This document shows positions 1 to 10,369 of a stretch of 64,000 nucleotides of DNA, in pieces; position 1 is the stretch's first letter, and the number at the start of each line of letters is the position of its first letter. Location of the stretch: contig CALYLW010001219.1 in NCBI GenBank assembly GCA_944989445.1, forward strand, positions 219,501-283,500, given 5' to 3'. The DNA comes from Ampullaceana balthica. Its lineage: Eukaryota > Mollusca > Gastropoda > Lymnaeidae. A program made the translations under genes and the position numbers. The notes under the pieces are model-generated. The model was not told the DNA's origin. It worked only from the letters and a program-made list of their open reading frames with translations, and ran no database searches.

Positions 1-508
1 ACGATTACGACGAATTCCAGGCGTTGCGAAGTCGGCCTTTATACCATATTATGACGTCACTCAAAAAAAAAGTATTTTCTCATGCGAATTTAAATTAAAA
101 TCACCGATTTTCTAATTAAATGATGGCTTACACAAACCCATGAAATCCACACAGAGTTTAATATCGATTATTGTCATTTTTATTTAAAAAAATAGTGAAT
201 ACGCATTCACGATCCTCTCCCGACTCGCTTTTCAAGGACCTCCTCTCAGACTAATTGGTATTTGAAACAACATTACCGCTTTACATCAAACAGACAGGGG
301 AGCCAATTCTCAACGACGAACAGGTCGTCCAGATAGAGTTATCGCGGCTCTCAAAGAATTTGATTACCTCAAGTTCTAACAAAATATTAGATGTGACGAA
401 AGCTTGGTCAATTAAACCCGTTTTCACCACTGTCATAAAAATTGGCGTTAAAAAAAATAGCATTCCGCCGGCGCTGTTAAATATTTAAATATTTCGGGAA
501 TGGTGTTG
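1..508. other. Unassigned AT-rich sequence
   Basis: No recognisable element. A 77-codon frame at 255-488 (+) has no motif I know and is about as long as chance allows in this composition. Confidence 0.5.
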
Positions 509-1478
509 GTAAACTCTTTAGGCTGGTATGCTCCAAGGCTGCCTAGTTCTATGTCTTATAAGCTCTGTGTCTGGTAACCTCTATGGCTGGTAAGCTCCAT
601 GACTGGTAAGCGCTGAGGCTGCTAAGCTCTAAGGCTCCTAAGGTCTAAGGCTTGTAAGGTCTAAGGCTTGTAAGGTCTAAGGCTGCTAAGCTCTAAGGCT
701 TTTAAGATTTTAAGATCTAAGGCTGCTAAGCTCTAAGGTTTGTAAACTCTAAGGCTTGTAAGCTCTACGGCTTGTAAGCTCTACGGCTTGTAAGCTCTAA
801 GGCTTGTAAGCTCTAAGGTTTGTAAACTCTAAGGCTTGTAAGCTCTACGGCTTGTAAGCTCTAAGGCTTGTAAGCTCTAAGGCTTGTAAGCTCTAAGGCT
901 TGTAAGCTCTAAGGCTTGTAAGCTCTAAGGCTTGTAAGCTCTAAGGTTTGTAAACTCTAAGGCTTGTAAGCTCTACGGCTTGTAAGCTCTAAGGCTTGTA
1001 AGCTCTAAGGCTTGTAAGCTCTAAGGCTTGTAAGCTCTACGGCTTGTAAGCTCTAAGGCTTGTAAGCTCTAAGGCTTGTAAGCTCTACGGCTTGTAAGCT
1101 CTAGGCTTGTAAGCTCTAAGGCTTGTAAGCTCTAAGGCTTGTAAGCTCTAAGGCTTGTAAGCTCTAAGGCTTGTAAGCTCTAAGGCTTGTAAGCTCTAAG
1201 ACTTTTAAGATTTTAAGATCTAAGGCTGCTAAGCTCTCATGCTGCTAAGCTCTAAGGCTCCTAAGCTCTAAGGTTTGTAAACTCTAAGGCTTGTAAGCTC
1301 TACGGCTTGTAAGCTCTAAGGCTTGTAAGCTCTAAGGCTTGTAAGTGCGAAAGCTTGTAGCTCCAAGGCTTGAAAGCTCTAAGGCCTGTAAGCTCTAAGA
1401 CAGCTAAGCTCTGAAAATACTAAGCTCTAGGGCTTTAAACTCTAAAGCTTGTAAGCTCTAAGGCATCTTAGCTCTATT
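509..1478. repeat. 16-bp minisatellite (CTAAGGCTTGTAAGCT)
   Basis: About 60 tandem copies of a 16-bp unit, with variants CTACGG, AAGGTTTGTAAACT and GGCTGCTAAG. The AAGGTT variant recurs at 735, 815 and 943, spacings of 5 and 8 units, and again near 1270. A distinctive block with TTTTAAGATTTTAAGATC occurs near 692-735 and again near 1195-1238, so a segment of about 500 bp was itself duplicated. Both edges decay into diverged units. No reading frame runs through the array. Confidence 0.95.
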
Positions 1479-1885
<407 letters not shown>

Positions 1886-1906
1886 GGTACATATATATTA
1901 CTACAA

Positions 1907-1929
1907 TGTGTGTGTGTGTGTGTGTGTGT
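1907..1929. repeat. (TG)n microsatellite
   Basis: About 11 TG repeats just outside the left end of the hAT-like element that begins near 1954. Confidence 0.95.
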
Positions 1930-2034
1930 CTGCATATATGTGTGCATATATTTTTGGGGTGTACCAGATTCAATTTTTTAAAATCCGACCGAAGCCGGAT
2001 TTGTAAAATGGGCCGGAATCCGGATTTGGCGGAG

Positions 2035-2036
<2 letters not shown>

Positions 2037-2091
<55 letters not shown>
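2037..2091. repeat. (TA)n tract at left edge of LINE
   Basis: About 27 TA units directly abutting the inverted LINE segment. With the tract at 3965-3994 it suggests insertion into a TA microsatellite, which also hides any target-site duplication. Confidence 0.9.
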
Positions 2092-2096
<5 letters not shown>

Positions 2097-2734
2097 ACGG
2101 GATTCATTGTAACCCAGTGGGCTTCGAACCAATCTGCATTTTTTCTTTCCTTCCTCCCGAGGACGGCAAGAGAGGTGTTGTAAATAGTGTCTCGAATATG
2201 GAGCCAATTCGCATCGATTTGTTCTGTCCCTATAGCATCATGCGGATTGGGGATTTCTTTCTGCGAGGTGTTGGCTTTAAGAGCTTGCTCAAGCTTGGTG
2301 TTAAGTTGATCACTTATCTCAGGGCAGTTGATATTCTGCGTGTTGATGCGAGTTTTACCCTTGCTCTTTGAGTGACACAATTTCTTTGGTATTAATTTGA
2401 TTCTGCTTGCGACCAAAGAGTGGTCTGTGTCACAGTCGGCACTGTGGTAACTGCGTGTTTGGAGCACACTGGCCAGATCAGATCGCCTGGTGAGAACCAG
2501 ATCAAGCTGGTGCCAGTGCTTGGAGCGGGGATGTCTCCAAGACACTTTGTGGATGTCCTTGCATTTGAAGAATGTGTTAGTTACACACAGATTGTGAGTA
2601 CTGCAAAGCTCGAGCAGCCGCTGGCCGTTGTTATTAATTTTACCAACGCCTGCAAATTCTGGCGCAAAATGTCTACCCAGAATCACAATGCGGGTTTCGG
2701 GCTGGCCGGTCAACAATGGACATGATCTTCTCAC
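2092..2734 (-). pseudogene. LINE endonuclease (EEP family) C-terminal part, inverted fragment
   Basis: In the intact family this domain nicks target DNA to prime reverse transcription. The minus-strand frame from 2734 is open for 232 codons, of which the last 17 or so are translated TA repeat. Seen: VILG at 17-20 followed by a degraded RHFAPEFAG where the family has its GDFN catalytic motif; QLDLVL at 76-81; DTDHSL at 102-107, the Asp-His motif near the domain's C-terminus; then a basic linker ending NADWFEAHW. The N-terminal half of the endonuclease is absent and the GDFN motif is lost, so the fragment should be inactive. The first 5-10 codons may belong to the junction rather than to the LINE. 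It lies head to head with the RT fragment starting at 2716. Confidence 0.85.
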
Positions 2735-3939
2735 TCCGTCAGCTACAAGAGAAATGTCGGGAGCAACAGAAAGCCCTCTTTGTTGCCTTCATAGATCTAA
2801 CAAAGGCATTTGACCTGGTCAGCCGCGAGGGTCTGCTACGTATATTGGAAAAAATAGGATGCCCGCCGCGGCTTCTCTCCATCATCGAGTCCTTCCACAC
2901 CAATATGCACGGCACAGTGCTCTTCGATGGTGCCACCTCAGAACCCTTCCCAGTCTGTAGCGGAGTCAAACAGGGTTGTGTACTGGCTCCAACACTCTTC
3001 GGTATCTTTTTCTCGATGCTACTGCGTCATGCATTCGAGGACTGTTTCGAGGGTGTAAACATCCATACCAGGGCGGATGGAAATCTGTACAACATCAGCC
3101 GTCTCCGTGCAAAGAGAAAAGTGGAAAATGTTTTAATTAGAGAGCTGCTCTTCGCGGATGACGCAGCCCTTACCTCACATTCAGAGATAGGTCTCCAACT
3201 TTTGGTCGACAAGTTCTCAGAGGCATGCAAAGATTTTGGTCTAACGATAAGCCTAAAAAAGACCAACATTATGAGACAAGGAACTGACTGCTTCCCAGCA
3301 ATCTCCATTGAGGGAAACACCTTGGATGTCGTCGATGATTTTACCTACCTTGGCAGTAACATCACAAGCACACTCTCCCTGGAAAAGGAAATTGAAACCA
3401 GAATCGGCAAGGCTTCATCATTAATGGCTAGGCTGAATAAAAGAGTGTGGAACAATGCACAGCTCACTGCTAGGACAAAAATCACTGTGTACCAGGCCTG
3501 CGTGCTCAGCACACTCCTCTATGGCAGCGAGTGCTGGACGACCTATGCCAAACAAACAAAGCAACTCAACAGCTTCCACTTACGATGCTTGCGCAGGATT
3601 CTGCACATCAAGTGGCAGGACAAGATAACGAATGTCCGCAGGATGAACTCGGAGCGCATTCCAAGAGCCCTGCTTTACGGTGAGCTGGCAACTGGTATGC
3701 GGAAGAGAGGACGCCCCTGCTTGCGCTTCAAGGATGTCTGCAAGAAAGACATGAGTCTGGCGCAGATAGACCATAAAACGTGGGAAACCATTGCTGAGGA
3801 ACGCACCTCCTGGCGGGCTAAAGTACGCGAGGGCATCCAAGTCGCGGAAGCTTCCCTTACAGTCAAGAGCGAGGAGAAAAGGGCCAGGAGAAAGGGGAAG
3901 GGGGGCAGAGGAGCAGGAGGAAACGCCATCATCCCATGA
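2716..3939 (+). pseudogene. LINE reverse transcriptase, 5'-truncated but open (407 codons)
   Basis: RNA-dependent DNA polymerase that copies LINE RNA at the nicked target. Motif A is FIDLTKAFD at residues 25-33 (catalytic D27), the next block is GVKQGCVLAP at 83-92, and motif C is FADD at 146-149. Downstream are the thumb (DFTYLGSNI) and a C-terminal region with LYGSECWT and CLRRILHIKW, found in RTE-like elements. The frame is uninterrupted to a TGA just before a short trailer. It lacks the fingers and early palm that precede motif A, and the start used here is simply the first ATG after the inversion junction, so no functional protein is expected. The intact frame and the clean junction suggest a fairly recent insertion. 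Confidence 0.92.
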
Positions 3940-3963
3940 GGATGGACGGATGCCATAGTAGTA

Positions 3964-3964
<1 letters not shown>

Positions 3965-3994
<30 letters not shown>
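3965..3994. repeat. (TA)n tract at right edge of LINE
   Basis: About 15 TA units after the TAG-repeat tail of the LINE; counterpart of the tract at 2037-2091. Confidence 0.9.
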
Positions 3995-3997
<3 letters not shown>

Positions 3998-4120
3998 GGG
4001 CTCTTCCGACAAGCCGGATTTGGCCGTATTTATGAAGTGAAATCCTGCCTGAGCCGAATTTATAAAAATGGCCGGATTCTGGATTTGCCGGAGAAGGAGC
4101 CGAAATCCGGAACACCCCTA

Positions 4121-4130
4121 ATATATATAT

Positions 4131-4160
<30 letters not shown>
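4121..4160. repeat. (TA)n microsatellite
   Basis: TA repeat with one TTTG interruption, immediately outside the right terminal repeat of the hAT-like element. Confidence 0.9.
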
Positions 4161-4164
<4 letters not shown>

Positions 4165-4418
4165 TAAAAATTCTTATTTTTTTAATGGGCTAACAAGTCC
4201 TTACTTTCAGTTAGCCATTCTCAAAATCCAGGTCTGCTCATCTCACTCTCAGAAATGTCTTTGCCATACAATCTAACATTTTATAATCACAAAATTGAAT
4301 TCTGCATTAGGGAAGTTTTATTTTAGACAGTGGCCTATGCTGGTAGCAGAAAATTTAAAAACGTAGCATGAAATACTATTTCAAAAAATGATTTCATTTG
4401 CAACAGTGAATTCAAGTT
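4161..4418. other. Unassigned AT-rich sequence
   Basis: No element or gene recognised. Confidence 0.5.
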
Positions 4419-4616
4419 CAGAGGCGTCACTAGAGGATGCGGGGAGAGGGTGCAGACCGCACCGGTTGATACCGTCACAAAATTGGGCGACTCCAAATTG
4501 TAAAATTCTGTATGTTCCAGTTATTAGGTCTGGCAGACTCAGGGGAGGTCTATGGGGTTAGTCGAAAGGGGTTGACACCATGACCTACGCAGTGGATGAC
4601 ACTAACCCTAGTGACT
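4419..4616. mobile_element. Degraded MITE-like element (CAGAGGCGTCACTAG end)
   Basis: Starts CAGAGGCGTCACTAGAGG; near the other side CTAGTGAC occurs at 4608-4615, the complement of the GTCACTAG part, but the final GCCTCTG is not preserved. The interior repeats GACACC/GATACC-type motifs. The same CAG-GGCGT start is seen in the element at 16981, so a related terminal-repeat transposon is likely; superfamily not established. Confidence 0.4.
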
Positions 4617-5090
4617 TGGGCGACGTTCAAGTCTCAACTGCCTACTGCAACTGACCATCTCGCCAGACCGGTCTGAACTGACCCCAACTGGTCTCTCCCT
4701 GACCTCTCGCGTGTGCTCTGCCCACTCTGCATGTGACCAAGAGTTCACTAAAACAACATACCTGTGACTAGTGTACACTCAGGCAACACCATTCACCCGC
4801 AGTGATTCTCATACCCCTGACTGTGCCTAGAACTGTATGTACTGAGGCAGTCTATCTTAGAAATGAAATCTACATGTCAGGTGGGGCTCTACTTGTAATA
4901 GGAAATTTCACTTGTTACATATATTTATTCGTGTCATTCTTATCCACGATTATTTTTGTAACACTCACTTCCAATTGTATCTGTAACAAAGACGTCTAAT
5001 TGTTACCAGTAATGAAACATTGAAACTTTACATGTTACCGGAACTTATTGTAACATGAAAGTTTCATTGTTACCAGGAAATATAACTGTA
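4617..5090. other. Unassigned sequence with scattered GTAACA/TGTTAC motifs
   Basis: From about 4905 to 5075 the motifs TGTTAC and GTAACA recur irregularly every 20-40 bp, suggesting an old degenerate tandem repeat. A 65-codon frame at 4802-4999 is hydrophobic but has no recognised motif. Confidence 0.4.
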
Positions 5091-5376
5091 TCTTCTTATC
5101 TTATCTTACCTTATCTTATCTGTACAGACGCTCCTTCTATGCAAAAGATAATTGCGTCCACAGACCATGACAGATGATCTGTTGGCAAGTGATGCAGCGT
5201 TCACAGGCTTTGTGGGTTCCACGCATTACCCAGCCGCCTAACTAGTGTTAGGTACCCATTCGGAGCTGGGTGACTCAGGGATGCCCTAGCGGGAACAAAT
5301 CCTTGCCTTGACATAGATTCGAACCAGTGACCATCGGTACGTCAGTCAAGCGCACTGCCACTCGACCACCGCGTCC
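5091..5376 (-). mobile_element. tRNA-derived SINE, copy 1
   Basis: On the minus strand the 5' end (from 5376) carries an A-box-like TGGTCGAGTGG followed by a B-box-like GGTTCGAATCT (5315-5325), the internal RNA polymerase III promoter of a tRNA-derived SINE. The body contains CCCAGCTCCGAATGGGTACC and the 3' end is a (GATAA)n-type tail at 5091-5120. The same body and head occur at 7773-8005. The 5' end is set by similarity to a tRNA acceptor start, so it may be off by several bases. Confidence 0.8.
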
Positions 5377-5929
5377 CGTGATGTGAAACATGAAAGTCTA
5401 ACCCGCTAGCAACAATGATGCAACTCCGAGCTCTAAATGCAATGAATATTTAACAAACAAAGCAAAAACCGAAATAAGTTTATTTCATTCTAATCAGAAC
5501 TCTCCAATCCAAAACTCGTCTGGCCAACACTCCGTACAAACAAACCATTTACATCCTTACCCCCCCCCTTTTTTTTTCAATTCCCAAAGCCTCAGTGCCA
5601 AGGACAGGTTCTTCAAAGGACGGCTCTCATGAGGCCGGGCATTTTACGACTCTAATTGCAGTTGTTAACATATCTGCAATGTGGGGGAGTGGGGCTATTA
5701 TTATTATTATTATTTATTTTTTTTAAATATTAAAAACTACAACACATTTACACAACATCGAAATAGTTTTATTGCCATTTCTTAACTAAAAATAGAACAA
5801 ACTTAAGGTGACGTCGTAGTAAATTTAACATGAGGGGTTGTGCAACATTTTTGTTTTAATATTAACTATTCCTTAATTTTGGCCTTGAAACGCAAAGATG
5901 ATATTTTTCGCCCCGGGGACAAACTATAA
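5377..5929. other. Unassigned AT-rich sequence
   Basis: Holds a C-run followed by a T-run near 5561-5578 and a short TTA repeat at about 5696-5713. No gene recognised. Confidence 0.5.
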
Positions 5930-6066
5930 AATTGGCATTGGCGCCCCCTTGCTATTTAAATAATATATAACCAATTACAATGTGAAGCTGTAAGCCTCAT
6001 TTTGGCGCCCCTGTACCTTGGCCAGGACGTGTGTACCCCCTTTTTCCTTCCCTCATTTCGCCACTG
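5930..6066 (-). mobile_element. MITE fragment related to the element at 16981
   Basis: Read on the minus strand from 6066 it begins CAGTGGCG and soon contains GGTACAGGGGCGCCAAAA, close to GGTAAAGGGGCGCCAAAC at about 17171-17188. The opposite end was not found, so this is a truncated copy; the left limit is approximate. Confidence 0.45.
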
Positions 6067-6629
6067 CCCCAACCCCAATACCCCCCCCCCAAATAAAATA
6101 AAAATAAATAAATAAATAAATAAAATAATGAATATAAAACACACACAAAAAAAAATAAAGCAATAATATGTTTAAACAAAAATACATGCAAAAAGAAAAG
6201 TAAATATGTATAGAAATGATAAAACAATGTATTGTAAAGGGAGAGAGATATCACAAATGAAGTTAGATTTTGTCTCCCTCTCTGGAAGGAAACGCTCAAC
6301 GTGTCATCAAAAGTCTGGCACGGATGAAAAATCCTATAGGCCGGGTTGAATTTCATTTGTTTCGTTATTAAAAGAAGACAAAAAGCAAGGGGAAAAAAAC
6401 AACAACTAATGAGGCAATTTATTACATTATTTTTATAGGGGTGTGGGGCAGGGTAATCTTGTGTGGCATCCTCTCTTTGTGACGAATTATCCACCAGGGT
6501 GCGGTAAAAACACACAGCACAGGGCAATGTAATCACCGGAACAAAGTCATCTCAGAGATCGTATCACAGCTTCCTAACCCGTCGACACCATGTGCTATAC
6601 TGAAAAAAAATGTCCATTGACATTATGTA
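6067..6629. other. A-rich sequence with (AAAT)n at 6094-6125
   Basis: An imperfect AAAT/AAATA repeat sits at 6094-6125. A 179-codon minus-strand frame across this stretch (5997-6536) is Phe/Leu/Tyr-rich because the other strand is A-rich; it shows no domain and I do not call it a gene. Confidence 0.5.
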
Positions 6630-6760
6630 CTTATCTTATATATTACAGACTCTCGTTCTGTACAGAAGATTACTGCGTCCCTAGCTCATCCATAATTTAT
6701 GTCTGGTCTTGCATTTTCAAAATAGATTTTTTAAATGTTGATAGTTTATTTGTTTTCCTG
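6630..6760. mobile_element. Dispersed repeat sharing the SINE tail region
   Basis: Starts with CTTATCTTA and a block with CTGTACAGAAGATTACTGCG, matching the tail-proximal part of the SINEs at 5121-5160 and 7780-7813. It continues into a different sequence (TTTATGTCTGGTCTTGCATT) that is shared with 58228-58345. A plausible reading is a LINE or second SINE family whose 3' end the SINE borrows. Confidence 0.55.
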
Positions 6761-7772
6761 GTTTGATGAGTCAACCCATTCAACTCCCGAATGCCAGACG
6801 GGACGAAGTAGATAGATTTATTTGTCTGTGTTTTTCACGCAAATGGAATGAGGTAAGTGTTTGTATCCGTATGCCTGTCTGTCTGAGATTTGTGTAAAGT
6901 CATATACATAATTAACGTTTTTTTAAAAAAAAACCAACCGGTCATTCTAAGTCATAAGTCAATTATCAAGAAATGAGTATCTTTTTAGTAACATTTTGAA
7001 CAACAATTTGAAAAAGAAAAAAATGGTACAAGTAGAGCGGAAGAAGATTTAATAATTTAAACAAACATATATTTTACAAAATTTTAAAGTGGAAGGTTTT
7101 GTTCCGTGGGGGGGGGTATTTCTGCTGCTCGGGGAAAATACATTTGGAAGCTTCTCAGACGTCATGTCTTCAACCAATGTTGGAGACAATGGAGAGAGTG
7201 CAAAGGAAAAATAGAGCAGAAGCGAGAGAGGAACAATAAAATGTATGCCCTTGTCCAACATAACTAAACATTTATGACCTTGTCCAACATAAATAAAAAT
7301 GTATGACCTTGTCGCTGTAACTGTAACCGGACTCGATTCATAAATAATTCAAAACGTATGAAAATAAACAACCAAAGGACTGTCAAAATGTACAAACCAT
7401 GGTCCTTGGGTTTGGGGGTGGGGGTGGTGGGGGTGGGGCGGGGAGACGCCTTATCATTTTGATCTCAGGGCTCTGTGTGATGGTCCCGTGGGTACTATTA
7501 TTTTATTTACAGTGGTCCTCAAGGCGGTAACTTTCATATTTCATAAATTGGTTCCGGAGAAGACCGATGATATTTCACTTTTATGAAAAAAAGAAAGAAA
7601 AGTACTTAAATATAAATATCTAGCGAATACAAAACCCTATAATTTCACGACACAGCATTCAATTCCGTACTAATGAAAACGTGAGACCCGCCCAACACAT
7701 GCACTGGAATGTCGTATTCCCAAACGCCAAATGGAGCAGCTGGCTTCGTTAAAATAGTGAGACCTGACATTG
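6761..7772. other. Unassigned sequence with G-rich block and small tandem repeat
   Basis: Three imperfect copies of a roughly 30-bp unit containing TATGACCTTGTC lie at about 7236-7316. A G-rich block at 7408-7443 has more than four runs of three or more G, a G-quadruplex-type composition. CAGTGGTCCTC at 7510 resembles a transposon end but has no partner. No gene recognised. Confidence 0.5.
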
Positions 7773-8005
7773 TCTTATCTATACAAACGTTTCTTCTATC
7801 CAGAAGATTATTGCACATGCCACGGCTATGAGGGTTACGCGCTCTTCCCAGCCGCCTTTGTTTCCGCTAACTAGTTTCAGGTACCCCTTCGGAGCTGGGT
7901 GGACTCAGGGACACCCTTGGCCCCAAGAACAAATCCCTGCCTTTGCGGAGATTCGACCCCGTGACCATCGGTACGCCAGTCGAGAGCGCAAGTCACTCAA
8001 CCACC
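7773..8005 (-). mobile_element. tRNA-derived SINE, copy 2
   Basis: Same family as 5091-5376, same strand. Minus-strand order: A-box-like TGGTTGAGTGA near 8003, B-box-like GGGTCGAATCT near 7950-7960, a body with CAGCTCCGAAGGGGTACC, and the tail-proximal block CTTCTGGATAGAAGAAACG. It has an internal deletion of about 30 bp relative to copy 1. The head lacks its first few bases. Confidence 0.78.
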
Positions 8006-9289
8006 AACTTACAGCCTCTTTCATTTCTACTAAAATATTAAATGCCATTTTGAGATCCTCTGTAAGGCTATGACCATGTAAAACTTTCTACTGTTTAATT
8101 AAGGAAAATACTGAATGATGGGGTACAGCCCCACTTAATGCTTATACATATTTATATCTTAGGACTCTAGGACATGACATGAAATAATAAATTGACTAGG
8201 GAGACCGCTTCCAAGTAAATAAAGGATATACGGAATGTGAGATCAGTTGCCTCCGTGTTTTCTTCATAGAATCGGCTTTTCTCTAATCACACATATATTT
8301 GCATAAACAACGATTGAACATTTATTACATACATTTTTTTTAAATAGCACGGCATATTTTAGGGTTGTTTTTTTTTCACGCCTTGAGCCGGATGGGATGC
8401 GATGAATTGGACGAGTCCATTTCTTGACTTCAGTTCCAACCTACTGTCACAGGCCATCTTCTAGCACCCCTAACCATCTTCTAGCCCCGAGGGCAGCTCT
8501 CTTATTTAGTATGTAATCTCAAACATGATTATCTACCCAATAATACTTCTACGCAGTTTCTTGCTAACGAACTGTGAAAAAATTACTTCCCTCCCAGAAA
8601 AAATCGCTACTTCCCTTCGTCGTCCCGCAAAACTGACCACCCCTATCCAAATTCTTCCCCCCATCCTACCCCCTCCCCCCGAAAAAAACCTCAACCAAAA
8701 CCAAACAAACAAAATAGTTGTTTGATTTTTTTTTGGGGGGGGGGAGATTAAACAATGCCATGAAATAAAAAAAAAGCAATGGTGGAAAAAAAAGTCGGCG
8801 AAGACCTGATCACATTAACGCCCTCGTTAATCCGAATTGATTTGACAGAGATCACCACTCGTGTCACGGACAAGGATGTATGATTTCATCACCCGCTGAT
8901 ATTAGACAACAACTCAGTCCTTCGCACCCACCCCACGCCCTACATTCACACAGGACTAAACCACCAACATCGTCCCGCACAAATCACACAGTTAATACGT
9001 TTTATGTGCGTTCCGCCACCGGTGATAAGTGATCAATATTTTGTGGTCTCCAAGAAAAAATTTGGACATTAATTGTGTTTTTTTCATGATTCCTAATTTA
9101 TTTGTTAAAAATTGTTTAAGAAATTGTATGATTTGAATGCTATTTCTTGCAGGTTTTAAGGGTAATCTCCAAAAATAAACTGCAAATGGGATTTAAAAAA
9201 AAACAACCTTTATATTAACTCATGGTGTCTGATTGAGGCAATCGGGCGGGCGGTGCCGAAAAAACTTTGGATCGATTTTTAACCCACTT
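8006..9289. other. Unassigned AT-rich sequence
   Basis: A 66-codon frame at 8525-8725 is Pro/Thr-rich without motif. A T-run followed by a G-run lies at about 8727-8745. Nothing else recognised. Confidence 0.5.
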
Positions 9290-9418
9290 CCTCGTAAGCT
9301 AGCGAGCTGAAATTTTGCAGGCAGACTCGTGTCGATGATAAAATGATGTATCAAAATTTCAGATAAATTGGATGTACCGATTATGTCTCGTACATAAAGG
9401 ATTTATAGTCAAAAACTT
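9290..9418 (-). repeat. Dispersed repeat fragment
   Basis: On the minus strand it contains TTTGACTATAAATCCTTTAT then GAGACATAA, matching 21262-21305 and, more distantly, 38341-38375, both on the plus strand. It also holds two AAATTTC/AAATTTT-type blocks of the kind seen near the 5' ends of Helitron-like elements here. Family not identified. Confidence 0.5.
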
Positions 9419-10369
9419 GTTTTTTTTTAATGGTTTTTAAAAATTTCATTTGTAACTTTGTAGAAATAATTAAAGATGACAAATGACAAAACATTTCTTT
9501 GTTTTGTACATTCATCCCATCACTGTGGCGCATGTAGGGCTTTGACATGCATAACCGCCCCTTCCACTCAGTCCTATTCAAGGCCTTTATTCTCTAACAT
9601 TGCATGCACAGTTGTTTTGTGAAGGTTGGTATAAAGAAATAGAGAAATACTCTTTATAGTCTACTCGAGAGGAAGCTTGACTCTTCGCTCCAAAGTTCCC
9701 GGATTGTCCTGCGACGATCTACTCTGTGAGTTGAGGAGTAACACATAACGTTTTCTAAACAAAGTGCTTTAAACCCGACTTGCACCGCGACAACCCTGCA
9801 TGCCCGTTGGGGATCTTGGTTGGCGAGGGAGCTCTACGCTCAGACAGTGTTGCATGTATGCAACTGCCCCGCAGATTGGCGCAGGTTGCCCGGGTACTAG
9901 GCAAAGAGAGTAATCTCAAGCTCTCCAGAGTGTGTGTCGTTAGTCGCGATAACCTGCCGAAACCGATGGCCGTCATGTTGGACAATCCTGACAAAATGAG
10001 CAGGGAGTCGAGTGATACGACGTAACACTAATGAACATACGTAAATAATCATAGGCAAATATAGGGCAAGGTGGCGTTGATAAACTGGTGGTTGTCATGG
10101 TGAAATCGCTACGATATGACGAAGCTCGCCCAGTTAAATGGCCGTTCCGTTGAATGATAAAGTCACGACTCACGAGTGAGAACGGGGAGAGTTGGTTCGA
10201 GGTGTCCTATCGTCGAGGGCGATGGCACAATCTGGCGAGATGATCAGGTGGGAGGCGGCGGGGGCGGGGGTAGAGGGTTGCTTCAGTAAACACGGGGGCG
10301 GACGAGACCGGGTCTGTTTACGACGAATTCAGGGAAAGATTGGTGTTTCCAAGCTGAAGATCAAATAAA
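9419..10369. other. Unassigned sequence, moderately GC-rich at 9680-10030
   Basis: The 81-codon plus-strand frame at 9780-10025 and the overlapping 79-codon minus-strand frame are the most balanced in composition of the unassigned frames, but neither has a motif or splice context that I recognise. Confidence 0.45.

Larger units (their letters stand above)
2092..3964 (+). mobile_element. Non-LTR retrotransposon (LINE) with inverted 5' half
   Basis: Two parts of one LINE in opposite orientation. The endonuclease part is on the minus strand (about 2092-2715) and the reverse-transcriptase part on the plus strand (2716-3939). On the plus strand the order is reverse-complemented upstream half, then sense downstream half, which is the arrangement made by twin priming during target-primed reverse transcription. 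The sequence that should link the endonuclease to RT motif A (linker, fingers, early palm) is missing. The 3' end is a short trailer ending in TAG repeats before (TA)n. The endonuclease resembles the RTE/BovB-related proteins often named craniofacial development protein 2-like in gene models; clade assignment is tentative. Confidence 0.88.
1954..4120. mobile_element. Probable hAT-like element split by a LINE insertion
   Basis: The left edge reads TTGGGGTGTACCAGATTC and the right edge, read on the minus strand, TAGGGGTGTTCCGGATTTC, an imperfect terminal inverted repeat. Outside lie ATATATTT (1946-1953) and ATATATAT (4121-4128), compatible with an 8-bp hAT target duplication but weak because the site is TA-rich. 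The subterminal motif AGCCGGATTTGTAAAA occurs inside the left end and, slightly diverged, inside the right end. The interior is occupied by a LINE bounded by (TA)n tracts, so the host element is probably a short non-autonomous one that was later invaded. Confidence 0.5.

Noticed and set aside
5300..5376. A genuine tRNA gene on the minus strand
   Set aside because: A- and B-box-like motifs are present but no acceptor-stem pairing or proper anticodon arm is seen, and the sequence continues into a SINE body shared with 7773-8005.
5997..6536. 179-codon minus-strand frame as a membrane protein
   Set aside because: Its hydrophobic run is the translation of A-rich and AAAT-repeat DNA; it has no family resemblance and overlaps a MITE fragment.
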